64,000 nt of DNA from Bradyrhizobium archetypum (GTDB taxonomy: Bacteria > Pseudomonadota > Alphaproteobacteria > Rhizobiales > Xanthobacteraceae): contig NZ_JAAVLW010000004.1 in NCBI RefSeq assembly GCF_013114835.1, forward strand, positions 558,001 through 622,000, written 5' to 3'. The notes below the pieces were generated by a model that saw only the letters and a program-made list of their open reading frames with translations, had not been told where the DNA came from and did no database searches. This document shows, piece by piece, positions 1 to 11,299 of the stretch (the stretch's first letter is position 1; every line of letters starts with the position of its first letter). Made by a program: the position numbers and the translations under genes.

Positions 1-2
1 TC

Positions 3-653
3 GAAGCCAACGCCGTCACCGACAACCCGCTGGTGCTGGTCGAGACCGGAGAGATCGTGTCCGGTGGAAATTTCCACGCCGAGCCGGTCGCATTTGCCGC
101 CGATCAGATTGCACTGGCGCTGTCCGAGATCGGCGCGATCAGCGAACGGCGCATCGCGACCCTGGTCGATCCCGCGCTGAACTTTGGCCTGCCGCCATTC
201 CTGACTCCCGATCCCGGCCTCAACTCCGGATTCATGATCGCCGAAGTGACGGCCGCCGCGTTGTACGCCGAGAACAAGCAGCGCGCCGCGGCGTGCTCGA
301 TCGATTCAACGCCGACCAGTGCCAACCAGGAAGATCATGTGTCCATGGCCGCTCACGCGGCGCGGCGGTTGTCTGATATGGCGGACAATCTCGCGACCAT
401 CCTCGGCATCGAACTGCTGGTTGCGGCGCAGGGAATCGGACTGCGTGCGCCGCATTCGACGAGTCCTGCGCTTGCGGCTGTCATTGCAGCGTTGCGTGAG
501 CACGTCCCGGCGCTGGGTAGCGACCGCTACATGGCCGGCGACCTTGCGAAGGCCACGGCGCTGGTTGAAGCCGGCGCGTTGCCCGCCGCCGCGATGTCGG
601 TGCTCGAGCAAAATCCATTTCCAATGCTTGCCGAGAGGGGCTCTTTGTCATGA
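3..653 (+). CDS. hutH: Histidine ammonia-lyase, C-terminal part (cut by window start)
   Basis: Histidine ammonia-lyase removes ammonia from histidine to give urocanate, the first step of histidine degradation in the cytoplasm. The open frame runs in from the window edge and begins with the family block TDNPLVLVE followed by [11 protein letters not shown], which lies downstream of the MIO-forming Ala-Ser-Gly; that active-site loop is therefore outside the window. The C-terminal part carries the usual [12 protein letters not shown] block of the family. The stop overlaps the hutU start as ATGA, so the two genes are translationally coupled. Identity is firm; only about 216 codons are visible. Confidence 0.95.
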   Translation, partial: EANAVTDNPLVLVETGEIVSGGNFHAEPVAFAADQIALALSEIGAISERRIATLVDPALNFGLPPFLTPDPGLNSGFMIAEVTAAALYAENKQRAAACSIDSTPTSANQEDHVSMAAHAARRLSDMADNLATILGIELLVAAQGIGLRAPHSTSPALAAVIAALREHVPALGSDRYMAGDLAKATALVEAGALPAAAMSVLEQNPFPMLAERGSLS

Positions 654-2320
654 ATCGTCGACTGGACAACGACCGCATCATCCGGGCGCCCCACGGGCCT
701 GAGATCAGCGCCAAGAGCTGGCTGACGGAAGCGCCACTGCGAATGCTGATGAACAATCTCGATCCTGATGTCGCCGAACGTCCAAGCGAACTCGTCGTCT
801 ATGGCGGAATTGGCCGCGCCGCCCGCGATTGGGACAGTTTCGATCGGATCGTCGCCTCGCTGCGCAAGCTCGAAGGCGACCAGACGCTGATGGTCCAGTC
901 GGGCAAGCCGGTCGGAATTTTTCGTACCCATGCCGATGCGCCGCGCGTCCTGATCGCGAATTCAAATCTGGTGCCGCATTGGGCGACGCTCGATCACTTC
1001 AATGAACTCGACAGGCAAGGGCTGATGATGTTCGGCCAGATGACGGCCGGATCGTGGATCTATATTGGCAGCCAGGGCATCGTGCAGGGGACATACGAAA
1101 CATTTATCGAGGTCGGGCGGCGTCACTACGGCGGCGACCTCGCGGGCAAGTGGATTTTGACGGCGGGTCTCGGCGGGATGGGCGGCGCGCAGCCGCTTGC
1201 TGCGACCATGGCTGGCGCCTCGATGCTCGCGATCGAATGCCAGCCGAGCCGCATCGAGATGCGGCTGCGCACGGGTTACCTTGATCGGCAGGCAAGCTCG
1301 CTCGACGAGGCGCTCGCGATCATGACGGAGGCGGCGCAGAGCCGGAAGCCGGTCTCCGTCGGCCTGCTCGGCAATGCGGCCGAACTTTTTCCAGAGCTGG
1401 TGCGGCGCGGCGTCAAGCCGGACATCGTCACCGACCAGACCAGCGCGCACGATCCGATCAATGGCTATTTGCCAAAGGGATGGACGCTTGCCGAGTGGCA
1501 GTCCAAACGCGAGGCCGACCCGAAAGCGGTCGAAGTCGCGGCGAAGACCTCGATGGTCGGCCACGTTCAGGCCATGCTGGATTTCCACGCGCAGGGCATT
1601 CCCACACTCGACTATGGCAACAACATTCGCCAGATGGCGAAGGACATGGGACTGAATAACGCGTTCGATTTCCCCGGCTTCGTTCCGGCCTACATCCGCC
1701 CGCTGTTCTGCCGGGGCGTCGGTCCGTTCCGGTGGGCGGCGCTTTCGGGTGATCCCGAAGACATCTTCCGGACCGACGCGAAGGTCAAGGAGCTGATGCC
1801 GGACGACAAACATCTTCACAACTGGCTCGACATGGCGAAGTCACGGATCAAGTTCCAGGGACTGCCGGCACGGATTTGCTGGGTCGGCCTCGGCGATCGC
1901 CACCGGCTCGGCATGGCGTTCAATGACATGGTCGCGCGCGGCGAACTGAAGGCGCCGATCGTCATCGGTCGCGATCATCTCGACAGCGGCTCGGTTGCGA
2001 GCCCGAACCGCGAAACCGAAGCGATGCGCGACGGCTCGGATGCGGTGTCGGACTGGCCGCTACTGAATGCGCTGCTCAATTGTGCCAGCGGGGCCACCTG
2101 GGTCTCGCTCCATCATGGCGGCGGCGTCGGGATCGGCTATTCGCAACACGCCGGCATGGTCATTGTCGCCGACGGAACACCGGAGGCGGCGCGCCGCCTT
2201 GAACGCGTGTTGTGGAACGATCCTGCATCAGGCGTCATGCGTCATGCCGACGCCGGTTATGAAAGTGCGATTGCATGTGCCCGCGCCAACGGGCTCGATC
2301 TGCCGGGTCTCACATTGTAG
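650..2320 (+). CDS. hutU: Urocanate hydratase
   Basis: Converts urocanate to imidazolone propionate, the second step of histidine degradation, using tightly bound NAD+ as an electrophile. The 556-residue length matches the family. A glycine-rich NAD-binding stretch [10 protein letters not shown] lies near residues 172-181, and the cysteine in the motif [11 protein letters not shown] falls at residue 410, the position of the catalytic-region cysteine in characterised urocanases. It starts four bases inside the end of hutH (ATGA overlap). The rest of the hut pathway (hutI, hutG/hutF) is not downstream here, so it must lie upstream of the window or elsewhere. Confidence 0.97.
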   Translation: MNRRLDNDRIIRAPHGPEISAKSWLTEAPLRMLMNNLDPDVAERPSELVVYGGIGRAARDWDSFDRIVASLRKLEGDQTLMVQSGKPVGIFRTHADAPRVLIANSNLVPHWATLDHFNELDRQGLMMFGQMTAGSWIYIGSQGIVQGTYETFIEVGRRHYGGDLAGKWILTAGLGGMGGAQPLAATMAGASMLAIECQPSRIEMRLRTGYLDRQASSLDEALAIMTEAAQSRKPVSVGLLGNAAELFPELVRRGVKPDIVTDQTSAHDPINGYLPKGWTLAEWQSKREADPKAVEVAAKTSMVGHVQAMLDFHAQGIPTLDYGNNIRQMAKDMGLNNAFDFPGFVPAYIRPLFCRGVGPFRWAALSGDPEDIFRTDAKVKELMPDDKHLHNWLDMAKSRIKFQGLPARICWVGLGDRHRLGMAFNDMVARGELKAPIVIGRDHLDSGSVASPNRETEAMRDGSDAVSDWPLLNALLNCASGATWVSLHHGGGVGIGYSQHAGMVIVADGTPEAARRLERVLWNDPASGVMRHADAGYESAIACARANGLDLPGLTL

Positions 2321-2324
2321 CGCA

Positions 2325-2346
2325 CCGGGCTTCTTGCCCCGGTTTT
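2325..2346 (+). terminator. Possible rho-independent terminator after hutU
   Basis: Five base pairs downstream of the hutU stop, CCGGG pairs with CCCGG across an eight-base loop and is followed directly by TTTT. The stem is short, so this is a weak but well-placed candidate separating hut from the uracil operon. Confidence 0.4.
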
Positions 2347-2521
2347 CTCCGAGCTGGTGTGGCTCAACACAGGTGCAAATTAAAGCCGATCGGCCCGCGC
2401 CTCAGCGCGGTCGCCTGTAAAAAGTCATCAAACGTTGATACCGGCGATTTACCTTGGGAACGCTATCGGGGCGATCGACCGACGACGCCCGTCCCGGAGG
2501 GCGGATTCCGTTCCTTGGTTG

Positions 2522-2551
2522 TTGTAAGTACAGGCAATTTCCCTATATAGT
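2522..2551 (+). promoter_or_regulatory. Candidate sigma-70-type promoter for the uracil operon
   Basis: TTGTAA and TATAGT are separated by 18 bases, about 90 bases upstream of the URC1-like start codon at 2643, in a 322-base gap that otherwise has no gene. The match is to the general consensus only and no transcript data exist. Confidence 0.3.
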
Positions 2552-2642
2552 ATTGCAGGGGTCACTGACCCGAATAATTCATTGGTTCTCCGGTCAGGCC
2601 CGTCATCCAGGCGGGCCGTTGCCGTTTTGGGACTACCGAACG

Positions 2643-3893
2643 ATGAGTAATTCCAACCGTACTGACCATATTCGCCTGACATCGCACCCAGTGCCGGGAG
2701 CGACGCATGAATTCCCGATTGTATGGGGAGCGCCGACCGCGCGCGAACGTGGTCCGATCATCGGGACGGTATCGCGCCCGCAGGATCGTAACGTGATTGG
2801 CACGCACGGGGGCTCCTATGCAGTTTACCGCGCACTTGCGGTATCTTCGGGCGCGCTGGACCCGATCCGCCGGCCCGATCTGACCAATACATACCCGGCT
2901 GCGATGGTCGGGCCTTTCGCGCAATGGTTCGATCCGGAGCGCATTGTTGCGCTCGATCCGTGGGGACATCTCGTTGCGGAGAACTTCCGCGCCGAAATCG
3001 CCGAGGGCATCGATATCAGGCCGAGCATCGCGATCACGCGCGCCCGCCTCGATCTGCCCGAAATTCAGGCGGCTCTGGCCGCCAAGCGGTTGGTAGCTGA
3101 TGGCCAATTCGTTCACGCCAGCGGCTCCGTCTCTGTCGTCAAGATCGCGATCGACCCGGTATGGCATCTGCCGGGAATCGCGCGGCGCTTTGGCACCAGC
3201 GTAACTAATCTGCGGCGTGCGCTGTTCGAACAGACGGCCGGCATGTTTCCCGAACTTGTCACGCGTCCCGATTTGCAAGTCTTCCTTCCGCCGATCGGCG
3301 GAACGACGGTCTATCTGTTCGGCGATGTCACGAAGCTTCCGGATCATCGGACCAAAATCACCTGCCGCGTCCACGACGAGTGTAACGGCTCCGATGTGTT
3401 CGGCTCTGACATCTGCACCTGCCGTCCTTATCTCATCCAGGGCATCGAGGAATGCGCGCGTGCCGGACAATCGGGCGGTCTGGGCGTGATCGTCTACAAC
3501 CGCAAGGAAGGCCGGGCGCTCGGCGAGGTCACGAAGTTTCTGGTCTACAATGCGCGCAAGCGTCAGGAAGATGGCGACGACGCATCCGGCTATTTCGAAC
3601 GAACCGAATGCGTCGCCGGGGTGCAGGATGCGCGTTTCCAGCAACTGATGCCGGATGTCATTCACTGGCTGGGATTGAAGCGCATCGACCGTTTCATCTC
3701 GATGAGCGACATGAAGTATGATGCACTGACGGGGCAGGGTATCGAAATTGTCGAGCGCGTCGCTATTCCCGACTACATGATTCCGGCCGACGCCCATGTG
3801 GAAATCGCCGCCAAGAAAGCGGCGGGGTATTTTTCGCCCGATCAGAAGCCCGAGGACCTGATAGCCTCCGGTCGGCCGCTGGAAAACTACTAG
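2643..3893 (+). CDS. GTP cyclohydrolase II-like protein, URC1 type (uracil catabolism)
   Basis: 416 residues, about twice the length of a RibA GTP cyclohydrolase II. The C-terminal half contains the GTP cyclohydrolase II core with the zinc ligands in canonical spacing: cysteines at about 247, 258 and 260 (GSDICTCRP), preceded by CRVHDECNG and followed by the NRKEGRALGE block. Length and the next two genes match URC1 of the URC uracil degradation route described in the yeast Lachancea kluyveri and found in bacteria, rather than riboflavin synthesis. ATG at 2643 is chosen because the homologous region begins soon after; longer in-frame starts upstream add low-complexity sequence. Reaction on uridine-nucleotide-derived substrate is inferred from the pathway. 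Confidence 0.85.
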   Translation: MSNSNRTDHIRLTSHPVPGATHEFPIVWGAPTARERGPIIGTVSRPQDRNVIGTHGGSYAVYRALAVSSGALDPIRRPDLTNTYPAAMVGPFAQWFDPERIVALDPWGHLVAENFRAEIAEGIDIRPSIAITRARLDLPEIQAALAAKRLVADGQFVHASGSVSVVKIAIDPVWHLPGIARRFGTSVTNLRRALFEQTAGMFPELVTRPDLQVFLPPIGGTTVYLFGDVTKLPDHRTKITCRVHDECNGSDVFGSDICTCRPYLIQGIEECARAGQSGGLGVIVYNRKEGRALGEVTKFLVYNARKRQEDGDDASGYFERTECVAGVQDARFQQLMPDVIHWLGLKRIDRFISMSDMKYDALTGQGIEIVERVAIPDYMIPADAHVEIAAKKAAGYFSPDQKPEDLIASGRPLENY

Positions 3894-3907
3894 GGCAGGC
3901 CGGACCA

Positions 3908-5152
3908 TTGATCGTGAAAGCTGACGCGACGGCAGACGGCCTATCTCTTTTAAGTGCGGAAGCGGTGCGCAGTCGCGCGCACCGGATTCTGGAAATCGGC
4001 TTGAACGATCAGCTTTTGCATTTCCGAGTGGATCTTGGCCGGCTCGACGAGGCGGTTGATCTCGTGCTCGCGATAACGCGCAAGGCCTATCCGACGTTCG
4101 ATGTTCCCTTTCATTCGCGCTGGCGCCATTTCGTCGTCGGCGGTGTGGATCGCTGGGCGGCGCTTGCCGAGGCCACGAACTGGCGCGACGGCAATGAGCG
4201 CGCACGCGCCGAATTCGAACTTGCCATGATCAGCGTACTTCTCGACGCCGGAGCAGGTCCGTCGTGGCGCTACCGCGATGGTGTGACGGGCGCAAGGATT
4301 GGCCGTTCGGAAGGGCTGGCACTCGCCAGTCTGGACATGTTTGCGCGCGGCATCTTCTCCGCGGACGCTGACGAACCGCTGCGGGCGGATGCCGCTGTGC
4401 TTCAGCGGCTGACCGTTGCCGATCTGCAGGCTGGCTTTCAGGTTGCGGACGACAATCCGCTGATTGGTCTTGAGGGCCGCATCAGCCTTCTTCGCCGGCT
4501 GGGCGAAGTGGCATCGGCGTCGCTGCAGACTTTCGCCCGCGACGATGCGGCTCGGCCTGGCGGACTGTTTGATCACCTTACAGGGATGACTGAGCAGGGG
4601 GTGCTCGGGGCCTCGACGATCTTGTCCGAACTTCTACGCCAACTGGGGCCGATCTGGCCGTCGCGCATCACGCTCGGCGGAATTCCGTTGGGGGATTGCT
4701 GGCGTCATCCGGCGCTTAAGACTGAGGATGCGACCACCGAACTGGTGCCGCTGCACAAGCTGTCGCAGTGGCTGTCGTATTCGCTTATCGAGCCGATGCA
4801 ACGCGCTGGGCTGCAGATCGCTGATGTCGACGGGCTGACGGGCCTGGCGGAATACCGTAATGGCGGATTGTTCGTCGACGCCGGTGTACTGGTGCTCCGC
4901 GACCCCATCGATGCGCAACGCGAACACGATGTCGCATCTCCGCTCGTGGTCGAGTGGAGGGCGCTGACCGTTGCGCTGCTGGACCGGCTGGCGGATCTAT
5001 TGCGGCAGCGCGTTGGTCTTGATGCCGTCTCGCTTCCACTGGCGAAGATTCTGGAAGGCGGCACCTGGGCGGCGGGCAGGGCGATGGCGTTCGCGCGCCG
5101 GCCCGACGGCTCGCCGCCCCTCAAGGTCGCCAGCGACGGTACGGTTTTCTAG
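3908..5152 (+). CDS. DUF1688/URC4-like uracil catabolism protein
   Basis: 414 residues, no signal peptide or membrane segment, resembling the DUF1688 (URC4) family, whose biochemical role in the URC uracil pathway is not well defined. Recognisable stretches include FHSRWRHF near residue 60, DCWRHPAL near residue 260 and [12 protein letters not shown] near residue 285. It follows the URC1-like gene by 14 bases and precedes the uracil phosphoribosyltransferase by 32, so the three form one transcription unit. The start is uncertain: TTG at 3908 or GTG at 3914, neither with a strong ribosome site. Family assignment is from sequence feel plus context. Confidence 0.8.
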   Translation: MIVKADATADGLSLLSAEAVRSRAHRILEIGLNDQLLHFRVDLGRLDEAVDLVLAITRKAYPTFDVPFHSRWRHFVVGGVDRWAALAEATNWRDGNERARAEFELAMISVLLDAGAGPSWRYRDGVTGARIGRSEGLALASLDMFARGIFSADADEPLRADAAVLQRLTVADLQAGFQVADDNPLIGLEGRISLLRRLGEVASASLQTFARDDAARPGGLFDHLTGMTEQGVLGASTILSELLRQLGPIWPSRITLGGIPLGDCWRHPALKTEDATTELVPLHKLSQWLSYSLIEPMQRAGLQIADVDGLTGLAEYRNGGLFVDAGVLVLRDPIDAQREHDVASPLVVEWRALTVALLDRLADLLRQRVGLDAVSLPLAKILEGGTWAAGRAMAFARRPDGSPPLKVASDGTVF

Positions 5153-5184
5153 GATTTGTTTTGACGATTTCTGGGAGCAAGAGC

Positions 5185-5814
5185 ATGGAAGGCGTTACGA
5201 TCGTGGATCACCCGCTGGTCCAGCACAAGCTTACGCTGATCCGCGACAAGACGATTTCGACCAAGTCGTTTCGCGAGCTCCTCAAGGAGATCGGAATGCT
5301 GCTTTGCTATGAAGTGACGCGCGATCTGCCGTTGACCGATGTGGAGGTCGAGACGCCGCTTGCGCGAATGCACTCTGCCAAGATCGCGGGAAAGAAGTTG
5401 GTTTTCGTGCCGGTGTTGCGGGCAGGAGTGACCTTTGTCGATGGAATGCTGGACCTTGTTCCAACTGCCCGCGTCGCGCATATCGGGCTCTACCGTGAAC
5501 CGCATTCGTTCGTGGCGGTCGAATATTTCTTCAAATCGCCGTCCGATCTTCACGAGCGCCTGGCAATCGTGGTGTCGCCGGTCCTTGCCACGGCGAACAC
5601 GGCAGTGGCGGCGGTGGACAGGCTGAAGGAACGAGGCGCGAAGGATATTCGGCTGGTATGCCTGCTTGCCGCGCCGGAAGGTGTCGAGCGCTTCCGGGGC
5701 CTGCATCCCGACGTGCGGTTGTGGACCGCGGGTATCGACGAGGGGCTGGACGCGAACGCCTTTATCCTGCCTGGACTCGGCGATGCCGGCGATCGCGCTT
5801 ACGGAACGCGATAG
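5185..5814 (+). CDS. upp: Uracil phosphoribosyltransferase (URC-operon type)
   Basis: 209 residues, the usual length of Upp, which joins uracil and PRPP to give UMP. The C-terminal uracil-binding block [14 protein letters not shown] is well kept. The PRPP loop is unusual: where the family has DPMLATGGS, this protein reads SPVLATANT, with serine at residue 131 in place of the normally conserved aspartate. ATG at 5185 is preceded by GGGAG and gives the standard N-terminus; a TTG at 5161 in frame is less likely. As third gene after URC1- and URC4-like genes it corresponds to the URC6 role (activation of uracil for breakdown) rather than plain salvage. Confidence 0.88.
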   Translation: MEGVTIVDHPLVQHKLTLIRDKTISTKSFRELLKEIGMLLCYEVTRDLPLTDVEVETPLARMHSAKIAGKKLVFVPVLRAGVTFVDGMLDLVPTARVAHIGLYREPHSFVAVEYFFKSPSDLHERLAIVVSPVLATANTAVAAVDRLKERGAKDIRLVCLLAAPEGVERFRGLHPDVRLWTAGIDEGLDANAFILPGLGDAGDRAYGTR

Positions 5815-5856
5815 CCGCTAAATTGGCGAACCGTTCGAGCCCCAGGCTGTTCTTCC

Positions 5857-7356
5857 TTACTGGAAGGCCGTTTCCGAGAAGTTTCTGAGCTTGCGCGAGT
5901 GCAGCCGCTCCAGCGGCATCTCCGCCAACTTCTCCATCGTTCGGATGCCGATGGTCAGATGCTGAGCCACCTGCCGCTTATAGAACTCGGTGGCCATGCC
6001 GGGCAGCTTCAGTTCTCCGTGCAACGGCTTGTCGGACACGCACAGCAAGGTTCCGTAAGGCACGCGGAAGCGGAATCCGTTGGCTGCGATCGTCGCCGAT
6101 TCCATGTCGAGCGCAATGGCGCGCGACTGTGAGAGCCGTTGGATCGGACCACGGCGGTCGCGCAATTCCCAATTGCGGTTGTCGATGGAAGCAACGGTGC
6201 CGGTGCGCATGACGCGCTTCAGGTCATATCCGGATAGCCCGGTTACTTCCGCCACGGCCTCCTCAAGCGCGACCTGGATTTCGGCGAGCGCGGGAAGCGG
6301 CACCCATAGCGGAAGATCGTCATCGAGAACGTGGTCCTCCCGCATGTAGGCATGGGCCAGCACGTAATCGCCAAGCGCCTGGGTCTCGCGCAATCCGGCG
6401 CAGTGCCCGAGCATGAGCCAGGCATGTGGTCTGAGCACGGCGATATGGTCGGTAATCGTCTTGGCGTTCGCGGGCCCGACGCCGATGTTGACCATGGTGA
6501 TGCCTGCGTAATCTGGCTTCTTCAGATGATAGGCCGGCATCTGCGGCAAACGCGCCGTCATGACGCCGGCGTCCGGCTGTAACTCGCCCGGCCGGGTGAT
6601 GACGTTGTCCGGTTCGACGAACTCGGTATAGCCGTCGCCGCCCTTCGCCATCAGGTCCCTGGCGCGAGCACAGAATTCGTCGATGTAAAATTGGTAGTTG
6701 GTGAACAGCACGAAATTCTGAAAGTGATAGGGGCTGGTGGCCGTGTAGTGCTGCAGGCGATGCAGCGAATAGTCGACGCGCTGCGCCGTGAATTGCGCCA
6801 GCGGCCTTGGCCGGCCTACCGGCGCTTCGTATGTGCCGTTGGCGATCTGATCGTCAGTTCCATCGAGGTCCGGAACGTCGAACAGGTCTCGGATCGGTCG
6901 CTTGATGTTCCTGGCCGCGGCGCCGTCCACATAGGTGCCTTCCTGAAAAGCAAAATGCAGTGGGATGGGTGTGTCCGACTCCGATACGACGACCGGAACG
7001 CCATGGTTGCGCATGATCAGATCGATCTGCTCAATGAGATAGGTTTCGAACAGGTCGGGCTGGGTAATCGTGGTCGAGTAGTGCCCGGGCGTCGGCATGT
7101 GGCCATAGGACTGACGGGAATCGACCTGGGTGTACGAACTCGTGGTGACACTGATTTCCGGATAGAACGCCCTATAGCGCCGGTTACTGTCGCCGCCAGC
7201 CGCGAGCGAGGCGAAGGACTCGCGCAGGAACAGGGTATTTCGAGCATACAGTGATCGCAAAGCTGCGACCGCCTTGCGTGCGTCGTCAAAGCTTTGCCGC
7301 ACGAACGGTTCGGGCGTGGCTATTGATATGGCTTGGGGCTGGCCGTGATTCTTCAT
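5857..7356 (-). CDS. amn: AMP nucleosidase
   Basis: Hydrolyses AMP to adenine and ribose 5-phosphate in the cytoplasm. 499 residues, close to E. coli Amn. An N-terminal regulatory half is followed by a nucleoside-phosphorylase-like catalytic half with TMVNIGVGPANAKTITDH, MLGHCAGLRE and the DMESATIAANGFRFRVP block that holds the purine and ribose contacts of the family. It converges on the uracil operon, leaving 42 bases between stops, so it is a separate unit that happens to share a nucleotide-turnover theme. ATG at 7356 is preceded by AGGTTAGGG. Confidence 0.93.
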   Translation of the reverse strand: MKNHGQPQAISIATPEPFVRQSFDDARKAVAALRSLYARNTLFLRESFASLAAGGDSNRRYRAFYPEISVTTSSYTQVDSRQSYGHMPTPGHYSTTITQPDLFETYLIEQIDLIMRNHGVPVVVSESDTPIPLHFAFQEGTYVDGAAARNIKRPIRDLFDVPDLDGTDDQIANGTYEAPVGRPRPLAQFTAQRVDYSLHRLQHYTATSPYHFQNFVLFTNYQFYIDEFCARARDLMAKGGDGYTEFVEPDNVITRPGELQPDAGVMTARLPQMPAYHLKKPDYAGITMVNIGVGPANAKTITDHIAVLRPHAWLMLGHCAGLRETQALGDYVLAHAYMREDHVLDDDLPLWVPLPALAEIQVALEEAVAEVTGLSGYDLKRVMRTGTVASIDNRNWELRDRRGPIQRLSQSRAIALDMESATIAANGFRFRVPYGTLLCVSDKPLHGELKLPGMATEFYKRQVAQHLTIGIRTMEKLAEMPLERLHSRKLRNFSETAFQ

Positions 7357-7364
7357 GACCCTAA

Positions 7365-8552
<1,188 letters not shown>

Positions 8553-8563
<11 letters not shown>

Positions 8564-9373
8564 GCCTGAGCGAAGCGATCAGCCGCCACTGCGTGACGGA
8601 TCCGAGCGCGGCGGGGACGGCCAGCACCGCCGGCGCTGGACCCGCATCGATCACCACCGTATTCGGTGAAACGGCGAAGCCCAGTCCGGCTGCCTTGAGC
8701 AAGGCTTCCTTCAGGGTCCAGTAGCGAAGAAACAGCCGTGAGTGAAATTCTCTCGGAGTTTTCCGCAGGATCGCCTGCTCCTCTGCGGCCAGAACCAGAT
8801 CGTACATCGAGTCGAGATGCTCGATCTCGCGCAGCGGCTCGACGTCTACGCCGATTGGCGTGCGCGCCATTGCTACCGCCACAATACCCTGGCATGGCTG
8901 AGGCTGAAGTCGATTTGCTCCTCCGTGTCGGCAAGGAGGGCGGGTTTGTGGTTCGTGACCGAGCTGAACCGCAACTCGTCCGGGGAGCGATCCAGCGCGC
9001 GCCCAAGCATCAGGCGAGCTCCTGCATGCGCGGCCAGATAACTGCGTCGATCGGCAGCATGCACCAGCCGCGTCAGGCGGTCATTCTCGTGCCTGTCAAG
9101 CACCGTTGCAGCTTGCTCGAGGACAAGCGCAGTTGGTCCGGACGCAAGGCCTTTCAGGGGCGGGGTGACCGCCGCCAGCCAGATTGCGATCTCTCCGGAC
9201 GATAGTCCGTCCTTCAGCGGCGCGAAATCTGGATGAGGCAGCCATCGTGTTCGCGGTTCTTCATCCGGTGCAACGCACTTTACCGCAATTGCCCAGGCTG
9301 CTTCCGATGCCGCCCGTGACACGGACAGTGACGAAGCAAAGCCATCCCGCCCGCTGTAGCCGGCTTCTCCCAT
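8553..9373 (-). pseudogene. 4'-phosphopantetheinyl transferase (Sfp type), frameshifted
   Basis: Sfp-type transferases load phosphopantetheine onto carrier proteins of peptide or polyketide synthases. The first part (9373 down to about 8880) ends in FSLSHAR and then TAG; the rest continues in the next frame with MARTPIGVDVEPL (metal-binding Asp and Glu) and WTLKEALLKAAGLG. Restoring one G near 8879 joins the two into a protein of normal length (about 270 residues), so a single-base deletion broke it. It overlaps the end of the dead siderophore hydroxylase by 11 bases on the opposite strand, pointing to a lost siderophore locus. A sequencing error is the main alternative. Confidence 0.85.
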
Positions 9374-9429
9374 GACGGCTGGCTAACGTAAAAGTTGTGT
9401 CCGTTCAACGGAAAAAGCCGATCGCATTT

Positions 9430-9824
9430 CATGTTTCGGCGCCCGAGCCGAGCTTGACGGCGATGACGGTTCTGCCCGCCTCCGCGTCCATCGCGTTCGA
9501 GAAAGAAACTGTCGCATGCCCATCCTCCCGAGCTCGCAAGATCTTCATGTCCGCCAAAGAACGGACGGCGTGACGGAACCGCATTTGCCCGAACGTTCGC
9601 TTCGCACGACGCGCGATCTGCTACGACAACATGGCCTGGGACGTTTGACGATGCTCCGGATCGAAAAATGGCTCGAGTTCCGCGGGCGGCGTTTTCGCCG
9701 CACGGATGAAAACCTTGATAGCGTGACATGTCGCTTCGCCTATCGCAGAGGGACCGCCAGGACCGCTGCCGTGCGACGCCAAAACGCCGGAACAACTATT
9801 GCCGGCAACGAGACGAAAAGGCAC
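9430..9824 (-). pseudogene. Possible decayed gene of unknown function
   Basis: The 548-base gap between the PPTase remnant and the MFS gene has no intact gene. On the minus strand one frame reads sensibly from about 9824 to a TGA at 9430, with an in-frame TAG at 9621-9623; readable stretches are HAIKVFIRAAKTPPAE before it and LADMKILRAREDGHA then TVIAVKLGSGAET after it. I do not recognise the family. It may be another relic of the lost siderophore region, or chance. Confidence 0.25.
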
Positions 9825-9921
9825 TCAAGCTTCGTGGCATCCGAGACCATCTTCGAGCCGAAATTATCCGTGCGTGAAGTGGCGTGATGGATAGTAAGTC
9901 AGGCCAACCGCTGGCTTTGCT

Positions 9922-11127
9922 TCAGGAATCGGTGCGCTCCCTGGATTGCATCGCCATCAAGCCGAGCAGCGCGACGAGTGCAAAGGCGGCGCCGGCGAGG
10001 AAGGTGCCTTGCGGGCCGATCCTGTCCCACAATAGCCCGGCCACGATGCTGGCGAGCAGCAGGGCCAGTCCCGTGACGAGATTGAATACGCCGAAAGCCG
10101 TGCCGCGCAATTCCGGCGGCGCTGTATCGGCGATCAATGCCGCGAATGAACCTTGGGTGAACCCCATATGCAGGCCCCATAATACAGTCCCGATCATCAG
10201 GCCGTCGACGCCCGGCAGGAGCGCGAGAACGACGTCGGCGGCGATGAGCAGCAGGATGCCCGCCAGCAGAACCGTGACCCGGTCGACCCGGTCCGACAAG
10301 GCGCCAACCGGATAGGCCGACAGCGCGTAGGCAATGTTCATGACGACGAGAACGGCCGGAATGAGCATGAGAGCGAGGCCGTCCGGTTGGGCGCGCAGAA
10401 CCAGGAATGCTTCACTGAAGCGGGCGAGCGTAAAGACCGTCGCTACGGCGAGGACCCGGCCATAGCCGCTGCCCAGGCGTGCGATCTCGGAATACTGCAG
10501 GGGCATGCGGACATCACGCATGCCCTCCGGCCGCTTTGGCTCCTTGACCGCGATGACCAGCACGACGACCGCCAGGAATGCGGGCAGGGTAGCCACCCAG
10601 AACACGGCCTGGAAATGATTGGCCGTCAGCCACATCAGGCCGATGGCGAGGAGCGGGCCGGTGAAGGCGCCCACGGTATCCAGCGACTGGCGCAGGCCGA
10701 AGCTGGCGCCACGCAAATGCGGCGGCGCGATATCGGCGACGAGTGCATCGCGCGGCGCGCCGCGTATACCCTTGCCCACGCGATCGACGAAGCGCGCGGC
10801 GATCAACCATTCGAGCGAAGCGGCAAGCGGAAACACCGGCTTCGTCAGCGCAGCAAGGCCGTAGCCCAGTACGGCAAGAAATTTTCGTTTGCCGAGCCAG
10901 TCACTGAGCGCTCCGGAAAACACCTTGGTGATCGCCGCCGTCGCTTCAGCGATGCCTTCGATGAAGCCGACCGCAAGTGCCGATGTCCCGAGGACCGTCA
11001 TCATGTAAATGGGCAGAAGCGCGTGGATCATCTCCGAAGAAATATCCATCAGCATCGAGACGAAGCCGATGGCCCAGATGGCGCCCGGCATGCCTTGCCG
11101 CTGCTGCTCGGATATCCGCGCCGTCAT
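9922..11127 (-). CDS. Major facilitator superfamily transporter
   Basis: About 401 residues with twelve predicted hydrophobic segments, typical of an inner-membrane MFS permease. The loop between segments 2 and 3 reads GALSDWLGKRKFLA, the MFS signature, and a second RVGKGIRGAPRDALVAD block follows segment 4, seen in a subgroup of proteobacterial drug or metabolite exporters. The second half repeats the signature as GALSDRVDRVTVL. ATG at 11127 is preferred to longer starts because the first helix follows at once. It is divergent from the ABC importer operon (172-base gap), so it may be coregulated with it. Substrate unknown. Confidence 0.85.
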   Translation of the reverse strand: MTARISEQQRQGMPGAIWAIGFVSMLMDISSEMIHALLPIYMMTVLGTSALAVGFIEGIAEATAAITKVFSGALSDWLGKRKFLAVLGYGLAALTKPVFPLAASLEWLIAARFVDRVGKGIRGAPRDALVADIAPPHLRGASFGLRQSLDTVGAFTGPLLAIGLMWLTANHFQAVFWVATLPAFLAVVVLVIAVKEPKRPEGMRDVRMPLQYSEIARLGSGYGRVLAVATVFTLARFSEAFLVLRAQPDGLALMLIPAVLVVMNIAYALSAYPVGALSDRVDRVTVLLAGILLLIAADVVLALLPGVDGLMIGTVLWGLHMGFTQGSFAALIADTAPPELRGTAFGVFNLVTGLALLLASIVAGLLWDRIGPQGTFLAGAAFALVALLGLMAMQSRERTDS

Positions 11128-11299
11128 GGTGCCGATCCGTCCATCTCGCCCGTGCTTTCCCTCGATTTCCCTGCGGCTTCCTGAGATCTGTGTCCTCTCT
11201 ACGTGATGAGGCCGCCAAAATCTACGATTGCGGAGCACTTGTCTCATCATTTGAACCGTGAAACATTTGCAGGACAGATGGTCTTGTAACGGAGGTAAT

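Noticed and set aside
962..1819. Long 285-codon minus-strand frame inside hutU
   Set aside because: Opposite-strand shadow of a strongly conserved gene, typical of high-GC DNA; the translation is Arg/Asp/His-rich with no domain.
2562..4205. 547-codon minus-strand frame opposite the URC1- and URC4-like genes
   Set aside because: Shadow frame of two conserved plus-strand genes; Arg-rich composition and no recognisable motif.
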